A DNA stretch of 64,000 bases, from positions 19,493 through 83,492 of the forward strand of contig CALFEO010000013.1 of NCBI GenBank assembly GCA_937949995.1. The letters run 5' to 3'. The stretch is from an uncultured bacterium (lineage in GTDB: Bacteria; Patescibacteriota; Patescibacteriia; 2-12-FULL-60-25). Below are positions 24,518-33,457 of this stretch, piece by piece (the first letter of the stretch is position 1; every line of letters starts with the position of its first letter). The translations under genes and the position numbers were made by a program. Below the pieces are notes generated by a model. The model made no database searches, was not told the DNA's origin, and saw only the letters and a list, made by a program, of their open reading frames with translations.

Positions 24518-26386
24518 ATGGGACACACGATAAGAGCTTTGGTTCTGTTTCTATTGACTCTCGCGGTAGGATGCGGAGACAGTCGAAGGTTGGATAACGA
24601 AAAGGTTGAAACAGCATCGTCCGAGCTTACGACGCTCAGCGACCTGACATACCCGATGTCATCAATGACGTCATGGACTGACGCGAATTACGGCGCTTGT
24701 GGCTCAAGTTATTTCACCGGCAAATGTCATGTCGGAGCCGATATCATGGCTTCATATGGCACGCCTGTGTACGCGATCACCGCTGGAACCCTTGTCGTCA
24801 AGAGCGCTACACAGGATATAAGTAGCAATTGCAAGTCCTCGGGTTGGGGATACGATTACGGGGTGAGCGATACATGCAACATGGGGCTTCTCGTCCAACA
24901 CTATGACTCCAGTGGTCAGCCTTTTGTCTCGGTGTATGGTCATCTGCGGTATGATCCGAACCTTACGGTCGGTACGACCTATACCGCAGGGCAACAGATT
25001 GGTGTTATCGGACGTTGGTACAATACGTGGAATGAACCAAAGTCTGGCGATCATTTGCATTGGGGGATATTCCCTGGCGCTAAAGCTGACATGCCCTTAT
25101 CGGGTTTTGGAATGATGCCTTGTGCTACCTCTCAACCTGCTCAAAGTACTTTTCCGGCAGGTTGTAGCAATAACGGATTCGTGGCGCCCGGAACCTTCAT
25201 CACGGATCATTTTCCTTCAGCAGCGCCAATACCCTTCTCTCATAGTGATCCACCGACAATCTGTGCTAATCAGCCCACTCCAGATGGCTCTTGGTACTAC
25301 AGCTGCTATGAGCAGAGCCTCTTTGAGGAGGGGGAGCCTATCTGGGTTTTGCTGCGGCTGTACGATGTCACGGTCAGTCATCAGTTCAGGGTCAAGGCCT
25401 ATAAGGATGATGTTCATCAATGGGACTGGACAACCGACATGATAAACGTGTCAGGTACATGGCAATACAGCCACTTCTGGCCGGCACTTTACAATTCCAC
25501 ACCGGGCAAGTGGAGGTTTGACTTGTTCGTTGTTCCTCAGGGTGAGTCGGAGATCTACGTTGATAATATCAGTGTTCGAGTCTTTCCTTGGGGGACTCTG
25601 TACGCGCAAGGAGGCGGCGGTCTGATGTTCGAATACCCCGGCTCGTATTACACTTACGACGGCAACGCTTATACGTGTGCCGCTCCGATTGAAGGAGGTC
25701 AGTCTACGAACTGGGTGTATACCTGTGGCCTCCCTCGTACGACATTCGAGCAGGGTGAGAGGGTGAATGCTCTCGTTCGTCTCGATGACATCCATGCGAA
25801 TTTCCGCATCTCGACAGATGTCTACAAGGACAGCGTCTATCAATGGACTTCTTCCACTGGATGGAACGACGTTGGTCAGTGGGGTTGGTCGTGGTACTAC
25901 TACCCTATGACTATGGAAACCAGTCAGACTGGTAACTGGGAATTTCGTGTATCCGTGGACGAAGGGTACGGTTACCAACTGCTTGATACACTATACTTCA
26001 CAGTCACGCCAAATAGCGTCCCGTTTCAGTATGGCGGCCTCGTGACCTGCAAGGGTCCAGTGACGGGTGGCGCTGAGACGAGCTGGGTATATACGTGCCA
26101 GAATGCCACGGATACCTTCAACATCAACGATCCTGCTATAGGGCTGGTACGAATTGACAATGTCACTTCCGATTTCCGGTGGCAGGTCGTGATTTACGCG
26201 AATGGCGTATATCAGTGGACATACACTACGGACTGGAACGATGTAGGCGAGTGGGGCTGGGATAAGGCCTTCTTTTGGCAGAATACCGGCTCCGTTTGGC
26301 TCTCTGGTTCCTGGGAGTACAAGTTCTACATAGATACTGGGAGTGGATTCCAGTACGTGGATTCAGCGTACTTCACAGTAAACTGA
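24518..26386 (+). CDS. Lipoprotein with M23 peptidase domain and three repeats
   Basis: 622 aa. A signal peptide ends in a lipobox-like AVGC (Cys19). An M23/LytM zinc peptidase domain follows, with H-x3-D (H71, D75) and HLHW (about 178-181), the two canonical metal/catalytic motifs; such enzymes cut peptidoglycan cross-bridges. Then come three units of about 120 aa, each with a W-x-Y-x-C start, a (V/A)LVRLDD-like strand and a QW...W core, probably binding modules. Base composition is clearly GC-richer than both neighbours, and the style recalls Myxococcota or other predatory-bacterium lipoproteins, so recent transfer is likely. A Shine-Dalgarno (GGGAGG) precedes the ATG. Confidence 0.8.
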   Translation: MGHTIRALVLFLLTLAVGCGDSRRLDNEKVETASSELTTLSDLTYPMSSMTSWTDANYGACGSSYFTGKCHVGADIMASYGTPVYAITAGTLVVKSATQDISSNCKSSGWGYDYGVSDTCNMGLLVQHYDSSGQPFVSVYGHLRYDPNLTVGTTYTAGQQIGVIGRWYNTWNEPKSGDHLHWGIFPGAKADMPLSGFGMMPCATSQPAQSTFPAGCSNNGFVAPGTFITDHFPSAAPIPFSHSDPPTICANQPTPDGSWYYSCYEQSLFEEGEPIWVLLRLYDVTVSHQFRVKAYKDDVHQWDWTTDMINVSGTWQYSHFWPALYNSTPGKWRFDLFVVPQGESEIYVDNISVRVFPWGTLYAQGGGGLMFEYPGSYYTYDGNAYTCAAPIEGGQSTNWVYTCGLPRTTFEQGERVNALVRLDDIHANFRISTDVYKDSVYQWTSSTGWNDVGQWGWSWYYYPMTMETSQTGNWEFRVSVDEGYGYQLLDTLYFTVTPNSVPFQYGGLVTCKGPVTGGAETSWVYTCQNATDTFNINDPAIGLVRIDNVTSDFRWQVVIYANGVYQWTYTTDWNDVGEWGWDKAFFWQNTGSVWLSGSWEYKFYIDTGSGFQYVDSAYFTVN

Positions 26387-26426
26387 ACTTTCGTTAAAAA
26401 CGCGACTCACGGTCGCGGTACTCATA

Positions 26427-26466
26427 GGCACTGTCATGTGAGTCGTTCTCAGGCAGTGCTTTTTAT
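26427..26466 (+). terminator. Terminator of the M23 lipoprotein gene
   Basis: GCACTG/CAGTGC stem with a 20-nt loop, then TTTTTATTTT. A second hairpin, CGCGAC/GTCGCG, sits just upstream (26401-26417). The stretch 26470-26736 shows no gene. Confidence 0.65.
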
Positions 26467-26736
26467 TTTCTAAAGGATGCGAAATTTTTTTATAATTCCT
26501 AAAGGCTGTTTTCCTTTAATTTTTTAGGGCCTTGGGATAGTACCGGCCTTTCTTCTATTATGCTAACTGTAAAGGGCAAGCGTTGGGTTTATGGTGAATA
26601 ATTAGACATGAAAAGCTATCCGACCAATTAAATTTCACAAACATAAAAACCCACCTCTATATGATGGGCTTTGTATATCCTTAAAAAAATCGATTTCCGC
26701 GTAAAGTTGAACCTCAATAAAAAATGTACGAATCTC

Positions 26737-26756
26737 TCCCTCTCTCTCCGCCATGA
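26737..26756 (+). other. attR-like site: second copy of tRNA-Ser 3' end
   Basis: Exact 20-nt repeat of 22398-22417 without the rest of the tRNA. The following 90 bp match the tRNA downstream region with substitutions. It bounds a 4.3-kb insertion. No integrase of the tRNA-targeting type lies inside. Confidence 0.65.
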
Positions 26757-26825
26757 TAACTTAGTATCGGCAGACCCGAATGCCTCAAAGCGTTCGAGGT
26801 TTGTGCGAAACGGTTGTGACCAATA

Positions 26826-26850
26826 AAACCACCTGAAAGGGTGGTTTTTT
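26826..26850 (+). terminator. Terminator hairpin after the duplicated tRNA end
   Basis: AAACCACC-TGAAAG-GGTGGTTT followed by TTTT. It is positioned as the tRNA-Ser terminator is in the other copy. Confidence 0.7.
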
Positions 26851-26878
26851 GTATGTGCGTATATTATTTTCGAGGATC

Positions 26879-27793
26879 TTATATATTTTTTTTTACCCCT
26901 CGATTTGCATTTCTTGAAGCGATTTCAGGTACGCCTGGTCCTGGTGCAATTATTGTTTTGATTTTTACATTCTTAAGTTTACGTACGAGCTTAGCCATAG
27001 ATTCGCCGGTTTTCTTACGTTCTTCGAATAAATTTGCGATTTCATCTCCTGATATAGTCGTGCCTTCTTCTGCTACAAGTAGGGTGTCTACTTTAAATTG
27101 GGCATCCTCTTCGCTATTAGTGCCCCTCATGGAATCAATCAACTTATCTGGATTCATATTTTCGAGTAGTGTTTGCATTCCAGCACCGTGTACATGCCCA
27201 GCTTTAAGGCGGTCAATTTCGCCACGTTTTATTGCAAATGAGAACTCATCGTAATCTTTAAATAGAATATGGAAGTAATTGTAATTTATTACCACATTGC
27301 AATCTTTTTTCATTTGAAAATGAAAATGTGGCACCTGGCCTTTATATTTGTCTTTGTGCCCCTGCAAGTCACCGTATGAACAAGAGAATGACCATTCGAG
27401 ATTCTTATAGCGAATAGTGGTTTCTATAAATTTTTTTGAAGATTTTTCTTCTACGAGATCGTTGATATTCCGTATTGGCACATCCGTATTAGCAACCCAA
27501 CGTAGATACGCATCTAGCTCATGATAACTTTTTTGATTAAATAGGATTTCGAAATGCTTCTTTTTTAATCCGGGAGCCTTCCACAGTAACCAGTGAAAAC
27601 AGGGTTTTTTTTGAGAAAAGTGTGTGAGGGGGTTTTTGCAATAAAAACATTTGCCTTCTGCTAGAGATTCTTTCAGAGACTGAAAGTCTTTTGCATCCCG
27701 CTCGGCTTGTATCGCTGCATTTTCTTGAATTTCTGCAAGAGGAATTTTATTAAGATATTCGTTATATCTTTTAATACGATCTTCGTTGTTCAT
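26879..27793 (-). CDS. Hypothetical zinc-binding protein beside the recombinase
   Basis: 304 aa, not recognised. Residues about 49-70 hold CFYCKNPLTHFSQKKPCFHW, a likely zinc site. A central HFHFQMKKDCNVVINYNYFHILF stretch is rich in His and aromatics. The C-terminal part is charged, helical and Lys-rich. It has no membrane segment. It lies directly downstream of the serine recombinase on the same strand and could be an accessory protein of the mobile island, but nothing in the sequence proves this. Confidence 0.6.
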   Translation of the reverse strand: MNNEDRIKRYNEYLNKIPLAEIQENAAIQAERDAKDFQSLKESLAEGKCFYCKNPLTHFSQKKPCFHWLLWKAPGLKKKHFEILFNQKSYHELDAYLRWVANTDVPIRNINDLVEEKSSKKFIETTIRYKNLEWSFSCSYGDLQGHKDKYKGQVPHFHFQMKKDCNVVINYNYFHILFKDYDEFSFAIKRGEIDRLKAGHVHGAGMQTLLENMNPDKLIDSMRGTNSEEDAQFKVDTLLVAEEGTTISGDEIANLFEERKKTGESMAKLVRKLKNVKIKTIIAPGPGVPEIASRNANRGVKKNI

Positions 27794-27885
27794 ATGGTTT
27801 ACTTAGCCTAATAACAACGAAAATACAAGATGGCAAATTTAAAAAATCTATTTTAATCTTCGGATGCTGACAATAAATCAGGACG

Positions 27886-29223
27886 TTATTTCAATAACCT
27901 TATCCTCTTATTCTCATACACCAATCTACTCCTCAAGTTCCCCAATAGCTCTCGCTTCTCCGTCACAGTCCCTTCTTTGAGCAAATACTTCACATAGGTT
28001 CGAATGTTCACCTCTGCCTCTTTTGGATCTTGTTTTCCTTTTCCACCAAGTACGACGCTTTGGAATTTATTGTAGCGTTTTATCTCTTCCTCAAGTTTGT
28101 GGCGCATGCCCAACTCGTTAATATTGACCTGATCCATGATTGTAAATAGTTGAGTAATCAAATCTTCCTCGCGGATGTATTGGTTTTTGCAATTACGATC
28201 CCTGGCTCGAGAGCATCCGTAGTAAACATATTTTGCAGTAGTACCATCTTTAAGTTTCTTGTATTTTTCTTCTGCGCTGATGCCCGATCCGCACAATCCG
28301 CAAGTAAATAGTTTCGTGAATGCAAATTCTTTATTTTCACGAACTATTTGATCGCGTTTGAGTTGAGCTTGGGCTTTATCAAATAAATCTTTAGTAATAA
28401 TTGGTGTATGTTTTCCTTGATACCAATTCCCACTTTTTTGCGGTCGCTCGAAGACTCCATAGTACATATGATTATCGAGGATTCGATAGAGGCCACTCAG
28501 CGTGAGTGATTTATTGCCTCGTGTCTTGAAATTGAGTTCATGTTTTAACCAATTATATATTTTTCTGCCGCTCCAATGTTCATGTGCCATCTTTTCAAAA
28601 ATTTGTTTGATTATCGGTGCTCTTACGGGATCAATGATAATTTGACACTTCTTATCCATAAGCCCCTGGTTTAAGTATCCAAGAGGGGCGACACCCGGCC
28701 ACAAGCCCATCTCAACCCTTGTGCGCAATCCACGCTTTACATTCTCACCTCTATGATCATTTTCGAGCTTGGCTGTTGATCCGAGGATCATCAACATAAA
28801 CTTCTCATTCGGTATGTTTGTAAATTTTTGACCATACGTTCGGATCTCTTGAAGATGTCCTTGATCCATAAGGTCAACAATGGCTCCAAGATCTCCGGCA
28901 TTTCTGCTTAGCCGATCTGGTGCCCATGTGAGAATTGCATTAAATTTACCCAATCGGATATCTTCAAGGAGCTCGTTATATACCTGGCGCTGTCCAGTTG
29001 ATTTGGCGGAGTGACTCTCGCGTCGTATTTCAATAATATCCAAATCCTCGCGTTCTGCCAGTTGAAGCATCTCTTTGATTTGAGAATCGATGGATAGCAC
29101 CTGCCGTTCTTCGGATTCGGTGCTTTTCCTCGCATATAAGCAATATCTTATTTGTATTGGTTTTTGTTCGGTTTCTGTGCGAGTTGGTGCCCCTTTGGGT
29201 CGTGGGATAGTTTTGGTTATCAT
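27886..29223 (-). CDS. Serine recombinase (large resolvase/integrase family)
   Basis: 445 aa. The N-terminal resolvase domain begins IRYCLYARKSTESEERQVLS, with the nucleophilic Ser in ARKS. The supporting arginines are in APDRLSRNAGD and ENDHRGENVKRG. A Recombinase domain follows (GLWPGVAPLGYLN; IFEKMAHEHWSGRKI), then a zinc-ribbon (CGLCGSGIS...YYGCSRARDRNCKN) and a helical C-terminus. Large serine recombinases integrate and excise elements at short att sites without host factors. It is the only recombinase in the island and its likely mobility gene. A GACGCC/GGCGTC hairpin lies in the adjacent gap near 29240-29262. Confidence 0.92.
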   Translation of the reverse strand: MITKTIPRPKGAPTRTETEQKPIQIRYCLYARKSTESEERQVLSIDSQIKEMLQLAEREDLDIIEIRRESHSAKSTGQRQVYNELLEDIRLGKFNAILTWAPDRLSRNAGDLGAIVDLMDQGHLQEIRTYGQKFTNIPNEKFMLMILGSTAKLENDHRGENVKRGLRTRVEMGLWPGVAPLGYLNQGLMDKKCQIIIDPVRAPIIKQIFEKMAHEHWSGRKIYNWLKHELNFKTRGNKSLTLSGLYRILDNHMYYGVFERPQKSGNWYQGKHTPIITKDLFDKAQAQLKRDQIVRENKEFAFTKLFTCGLCGSGISAEEKYKKLKDGTTAKYVYYGCSRARDRNCKNQYIREEDLITQLFTIMDQVNINELGMRHKLEEEIKRYNKFQSVVLGGKGKQDPKEAEVNIRTYVKYLLKEGTVTEKRELLGNLRSRLVYENKRIRLLK

Positions 29224-29418
29224 ATAATCATATTGATGACGCCAGGGCGGTGGGGCGTCTAGGATGGTTAAAAATCCAAAGATCCCCCAATATTCCTAGG
29301 TTTTTGATTTATCGGTAGTAACTTAATAAATCGGACGTAGTGGCTAAGTTCAGGAAGTGAGTATATTTGTGAGATTTTTTTCTTGATTAAATAAAATAAG
29401 TATGTAAATATTTAACGC

Positions 29419-30114
29419 ATGATAACTGAAATCAATGCGAGTAAATTTTTATTAAATTTTTATAAAGAAAAAAAGATACTAATTGACTTTATAGGTTTTC
29501 TAGGTTTAGTTTCAGCCTTATTTCTTCAAATACCTTTTAGCGATAATGGCGATTTAAAAAAGATTCAAGCCATCTTAATCTCTATTTTTGCAATATTTAT
29601 CACATATCTTTTAATTGTATTTTGGTTGTTATTAGTAGCTTTTGTGAAAACCAGCCCTAAAGTTAAAATAATAAATTCTTTATTAATATCGTACGCAATA
29701 GTTATTTTCTTGTATTATCTTTTTAAATTTATAATTGGAACATTTCAAAATGAATTATTAGTACTCTTACCTTGGTTTAAGTTAGGTCTATTATTTCTTT
29801 TTTGTAGCTACATGAATGATTTTTTGGGCAAGGTAGCAGCAAATTGGAAACACAGAGAACTTGTGATACTTATACGTGAGGTTTTATGGATCGTGTGCTT
29901 ATTTGTGTTTTTAAATTTACCATTTTCTAATAGTAATTTTGACTTTATAAAAAGTAACCTACCATTCATTGGGCTTATTTATTTTGGAATTTTATTGGTT
30001 AATATCGTACGTGCTTATAAATGGATAACAGCAAGAGCATTTTATGTTATATCATTTCTTATATTCGTGGCGGTCACGTTATACTGGGTTGCTATTAACC
30101 GTATAACGTATTGA
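29419..30114 (+). CDS. Polytopic membrane protein upstream of the helicase
   Basis: 231 aa with about six hydrophobic segments (about residues 20-38, 50-75, 90-112, 118-132, 152-170, 178-195, with a last one near 210-225) and short loops. There is no recognisable family or signal peptide. The coding strand is very AT-rich. The stop is 34 nt before the helicase-nuclease ATG on the same strand, so it may be the first gene of that operon. Membrane proteins with effector roles are common in defence loci, but its part here is inference. Confidence 0.6.
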   Translation: MITEINASKFLLNFYKEKKILIDFIGFLGLVSALFLQIPFSDNGDLKKIQAILISIFAIFITYLLIVFWLLLVAFVKTSPKVKIINSLLISYAIVIFLYYLFKFIIGTFQNELLVLLPWFKLGLLFLFCSYMNDFLGKVAANWKHRELVILIREVLWIVCLFVFLNLPFSNSNFDFIKSNLPFIGLIYFGILLVNIVRAYKWITARAFYVISFLIFVAVTLYWVAINRITY

Positions 30115-30148
30115 TTTTTACCTGCAAATAAGCCACAATATTGGCATT

Positions 30149-33100
30149 ATGCCTATTATTGATAATACAGCGCAAAAGATGCAAGATGCGCTAATTAACG
30201 CTTTATCTAGCGCAGAAACGGTTGATATAGAGGTAGCGTTTTTTTATTTTTCTGGGTGGCAATTACTTGCCAAGCACCTGGAGGATAAAAAGGTTAGGAT
30301 TTTGGTTGGTAAGTATATTGATCCCAATGCCATACCGGAATTACTAACTCAAATTAAGCAGGAGGGTGGTAATGTTGAGCTTGATCCCTATCAACCGCGT
30401 ACAAAGGCACCATCAAGAGTCGGTAAGAAGAAAGATTATATAGATGGGTTTATAAAGCTTTCTAATGAATCTGCTTTGATGGATGATACGGATATGCAAG
30501 AATCATATAGGATATTAGAAAATAAGATTGCAGATGGTACTTTGGAAATTAAACTTACTTCAACTCAAGAACATGGGAAGATGTATATTTTTCATAACAA
30601 AAAAGAGCTTAGTCAAGGTGGTGATTTACCAGGTACTGTTTTTATGGGTTCTAGTAATTTTACGTTTCAAGGTTTAATGAATCAGGGTGAGTTAAACGAA
30701 AGATATACAGACCAGGAACATTATAATAATTATGTAAAAAAGTTCGATTCTCTTTGGGTGGATAGTAATAATATTGATATTGCAACATTGGAAAATAAAG
30801 ATGAAATACTGGATACCATTAAAAAAGAACTTTGGCTGCATGCCGTACCAAGTCCTTACTCTGTATATTTAAGGGTTTTGCATGAACTATTTGGTTCCGA
30901 AGCGAGGAAAGAGGTTAAAACTCCAGAAAAGATTACCAAGGGTAGATACTTGGATCTGGAATACCAGATAGATGCTATTAAAGCGGTGATGGATAGGCTT
31001 AATAAATATGATGGTGTTATTCTGGCTGATGTTGTTGGACTTGGAAAAAGTATTATTGCATCTGCAGCGGCTCATAATACGGGTTTAAATACAATTATCA
31101 TAGCTCCCCCTCACTTACGGGAACAATGGGAAGATTATCAAGAAGAATTTAAATTACAAGGCGCTAGAGTTTTTAGTTCGGGGGCTTTAGAGGATGTGCA
31201 TAATCGCTATAAAGATAATAATGAACCAATACTTATAATCGTAGATGAGGCACATAGATATAGAAATGAAGATACATATGACTATAGAATGCTTCATCAT
31301 GTGTGTACCAGTCATCCGGATAATAAAGTTTTATTATTAACCGCTACCCCTTTTAATAATGATCCGAAAGATGTATTTGCATTAGTTAAATTATTCCAAA
31401 TCCCAGGTCAATCGACCATTCGATCTGTAGATAATTTAAGTTTAAGGTTTAGAGAATTAATTCAAAGGTATAAAAAATTGAACAGAGACAGAGCAAGGGG
31501 TTCTATTGATCAGGAACATATAGATAAAGAGGCTGATGAAATCTCTATAGAATTGAGGCGTTTGGTTGAGAATATTGTTGTTAGAAGATCGCGTTTAGAT
31601 TTAAGGCAAATTACCAGATATAGAGAAAATTTAAAAAAACAAAAAATAGATTTTGCCGATGTAATAGGGCCTGAACTTATGACCTATGATTTAAATGGGT
31701 TATTCGATTTGTATTTGGATACCTTACAAAGCATTACTGGTGAGAAAAAAGAAGGCGGCTTCATTGGAGCGCGTTACAAACCAACAACATACATAAAAAA
31801 TAGAGGGGAGTTCATGAAAGTATATGGTAACTTCTTAGAAGAAACAGATTTGCAGACTGCGCAAACCAACCTGTCCAAGATGATGAAAAGATTGCTGGTA
31901 ATGCGCTTTGAGAGCTCGAAAGATGCTTTTAGGTCTACTTTAAAAAATATGATCGCTTCTACTGATATTATTGAGAAATGGTGGAATAATTTGGGCAAGG
32001 TTCCAATTATGAAAAAGGGACAAATTCCTGATCCGGAGAGTATATTAGCAAGTACAAATGATATTATTGACGAAGAGATAGCTAATCAGACAATGGAAAA
32101 AGAGTTTACAAAATTACGTGAAAATAAAGGTTTGGTTGTTATTGATAAAGATCATTTAAATGAAAGCTTCATTAAAGATGTTCAGCGAGATCAGAAGTTA
32201 CTTAAAAGTATCTATCAAAAATGGTTTGGCGAAGAAGCTGGTGAACTAGTTGAGATGGATCCAAAGTTAGATGAGCTTCAAAGACAGATCCAACTTCTTT
32301 TGTCGGAATATCCGGAGAGAAAGATAGTTATCTTTTCTACATATGCTGATACTGTGAATTACTTGAATCATGAATTAAGCAAAAGAGGTTTAAAAAGAAT
32401 GTTGAAGTATACTGCTGCAGATTCGAGCAGAGTAATGAAAAAGAGTGTAAGGTGTAATTTTGATGCCGGTTTAAAGGAATCTGAACAAGAAAATGAATAC
32501 GATGTACTGATTACTACAGATGCACTCAGTGAGGGCTTTAATTTGCATCGTGCAGGCGTAATTATAAACTATGATATACCTTACAACCCAACGCGTGTAA
32601 TACAGCGTATAGGCCGTATTAACCGTATTAACAAGAAGGTTTTTGATAAGTTGTATATTTATAATTTTTTCCCAACTGAAACTGGAGAATCGGAGATAAA
32701 AATACGTCAAATATCTACTCTAAAAATGCGCTTAATTAATTCTGTGGTTGGTAGTGATACAAAGACTTTAACAGGAGATGAACAATTAAAAAGTTTTTTT
32801 AAAGACGAATATCAAAAGGCAGAATCAGATAATGAGGTGTTATCATGGGACTCAATACATCGTGAGGCGTATGACCAAGCTAGGAAAGATAAGGATTTGT
32901 TGCAAGAGGCACTAGACATTAAACCACGAAGTAGAGTTATACGCGATGGTCAAGATAAGAATGCATTGGTGGCATTTGGAAAAAAAGGTAACCATTCGTT
33001 ATTCGCTCTTAAACATAACGGAGATGCTGAGATTGTTGCGGCAGAAGTAGCTTTGAATTACTTTGCCGCGAAACAGGATGAAAAAGGAAAGGAAGCAGAT

Positions 33101-33457
33101 GAGGAATATGATGAGTTGTTTAAAATAGTAAGAAACGAACTATTCGCAAAACATGAGTTGCCACAAATAGCCGGAAGACGTAGCGATTCATTAAATGTGA
33201 TCAGATTAATTCAAGAAAAAATACCACGCGCGAAAGATTATTGCAGCGATTTGGCAAAAATCATTAAAGAATACGATGGCATCAATGAAGGTGATTTAAA
33301 GATAATCGCTCAACTACCGGTGAAAAATTTAGAGGTAGCTTACAAAGAATTGAGAAATACTGTGCCAGATCATCAGGTAAGATCAATTATAGAACGTGCT
33401 TCACGCCTTGAGGGGGAGTATGAAACTATTGTTCTTAGCGAAGACATAAGACTATGA
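30149..33457 (+). CDS. PLD-nuclease / SNF2-type helicase fusion
   Basis: 1102 aa. The N-terminal phospholipase D-like nuclease domain carries one HKD-type motif, with H142-x-K144 (EHGKMYIFHNK) and GSSN at 167-170; such domains act as dimers. A superfamily 2 helicase follows: Walker A DVVGLGKS (about 294-301), DEAH (366-369), motif III LLTATPFN (397-404), and motif VI QRIGRINRI (about 817-825). Such fusions occur in restriction-like defence systems, where the helicase moves on DNA and the PLD domain cuts. The stop overlaps the methyltransferase start as ATGA, so the two are coupled. Confidence 0.88.
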   Translation: MPIIDNTAQKMQDALINALSSAETVDIEVAFFYFSGWQLLAKHLEDKKVRILVGKYIDPNAIPELLTQIKQEGGNVELDPYQPRTKAPSRVGKKKDYIDGFIKLSNESALMDDTDMQESYRILENKIADGTLEIKLTSTQEHGKMYIFHNKKELSQGGDLPGTVFMGSSNFTFQGLMNQGELNERYTDQEHYNNYVKKFDSLWVDSNNIDIATLENKDEILDTIKKELWLHAVPSPYSVYLRVLHELFGSEARKEVKTPEKITKGRYLDLEYQIDAIKAVMDRLNKYDGVILADVVGLGKSIIASAAAHNTGLNTIIIAPPHLREQWEDYQEEFKLQGARVFSSGALEDVHNRYKDNNEPILIIVDEAHRYRNEDTYDYRMLHHVCTSHPDNKVLLLTATPFNNDPKDVFALVKLFQIPGQSTIRSVDNLSLRFRELIQRYKKLNRDRARGSIDQEHIDKEADEISIELRRLVENIVVRRSRLDLRQITRYRENLKKQKIDFADVIGPELMTYDLNGLFDLYLDTLQSITGEKKEGGFIGARYKPTTYIKNRGEFMKVYGNFLEETDLQTAQTNLSKMMKRLLVMRFESSKDAFRSTLKNMIASTDIIEKWWNNLGKVPIMKKGQIPDPESILASTNDIIDEEIANQTMEKEFTKLRENKGLVVIDKDHLNESFIKDVQRDQKLLKSIYQKWFGEEAGELVEMDPKLDELQRQIQLLLSEYPERKIVIFSTYADTVNYLNHELSKRGLKRMLKYTAADSSRVMKKSVRCNFDAGLKESEQENEYDVLITTDALSEGFNLHRAGVIINYDIPYNPTRVIQRIGRINRINKKVFDKLYIYNFFPTETGESEIKIRQISTLKMRLINSVVGSDTKTLTGDEQLKSFFKDEYQKAESDNEVLSWDSIHREAYDQARKDKDLLQEALDIKPRSRVIRDGQDKNALVAFGKKGNHSLFALKHNGDAEIVAAEVALNYFAAKQDEKGKEADEEYDELFKIVRNELFAKHELPQIAGRRSDSLNVIRLIQEKIPRAKDYCSDLAKIIKEYDGINEGDLKIIAQLPVKNLEVAYKELRNTVPDHQVRSIIERASRLEGEYETIVLSEDIRL

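Noticed and set aside
26841..27254. 137-aa plus-strand ORF
   Set aside because: Antisense to the 26879-27793 gene, whose zinc motif and composition look real.
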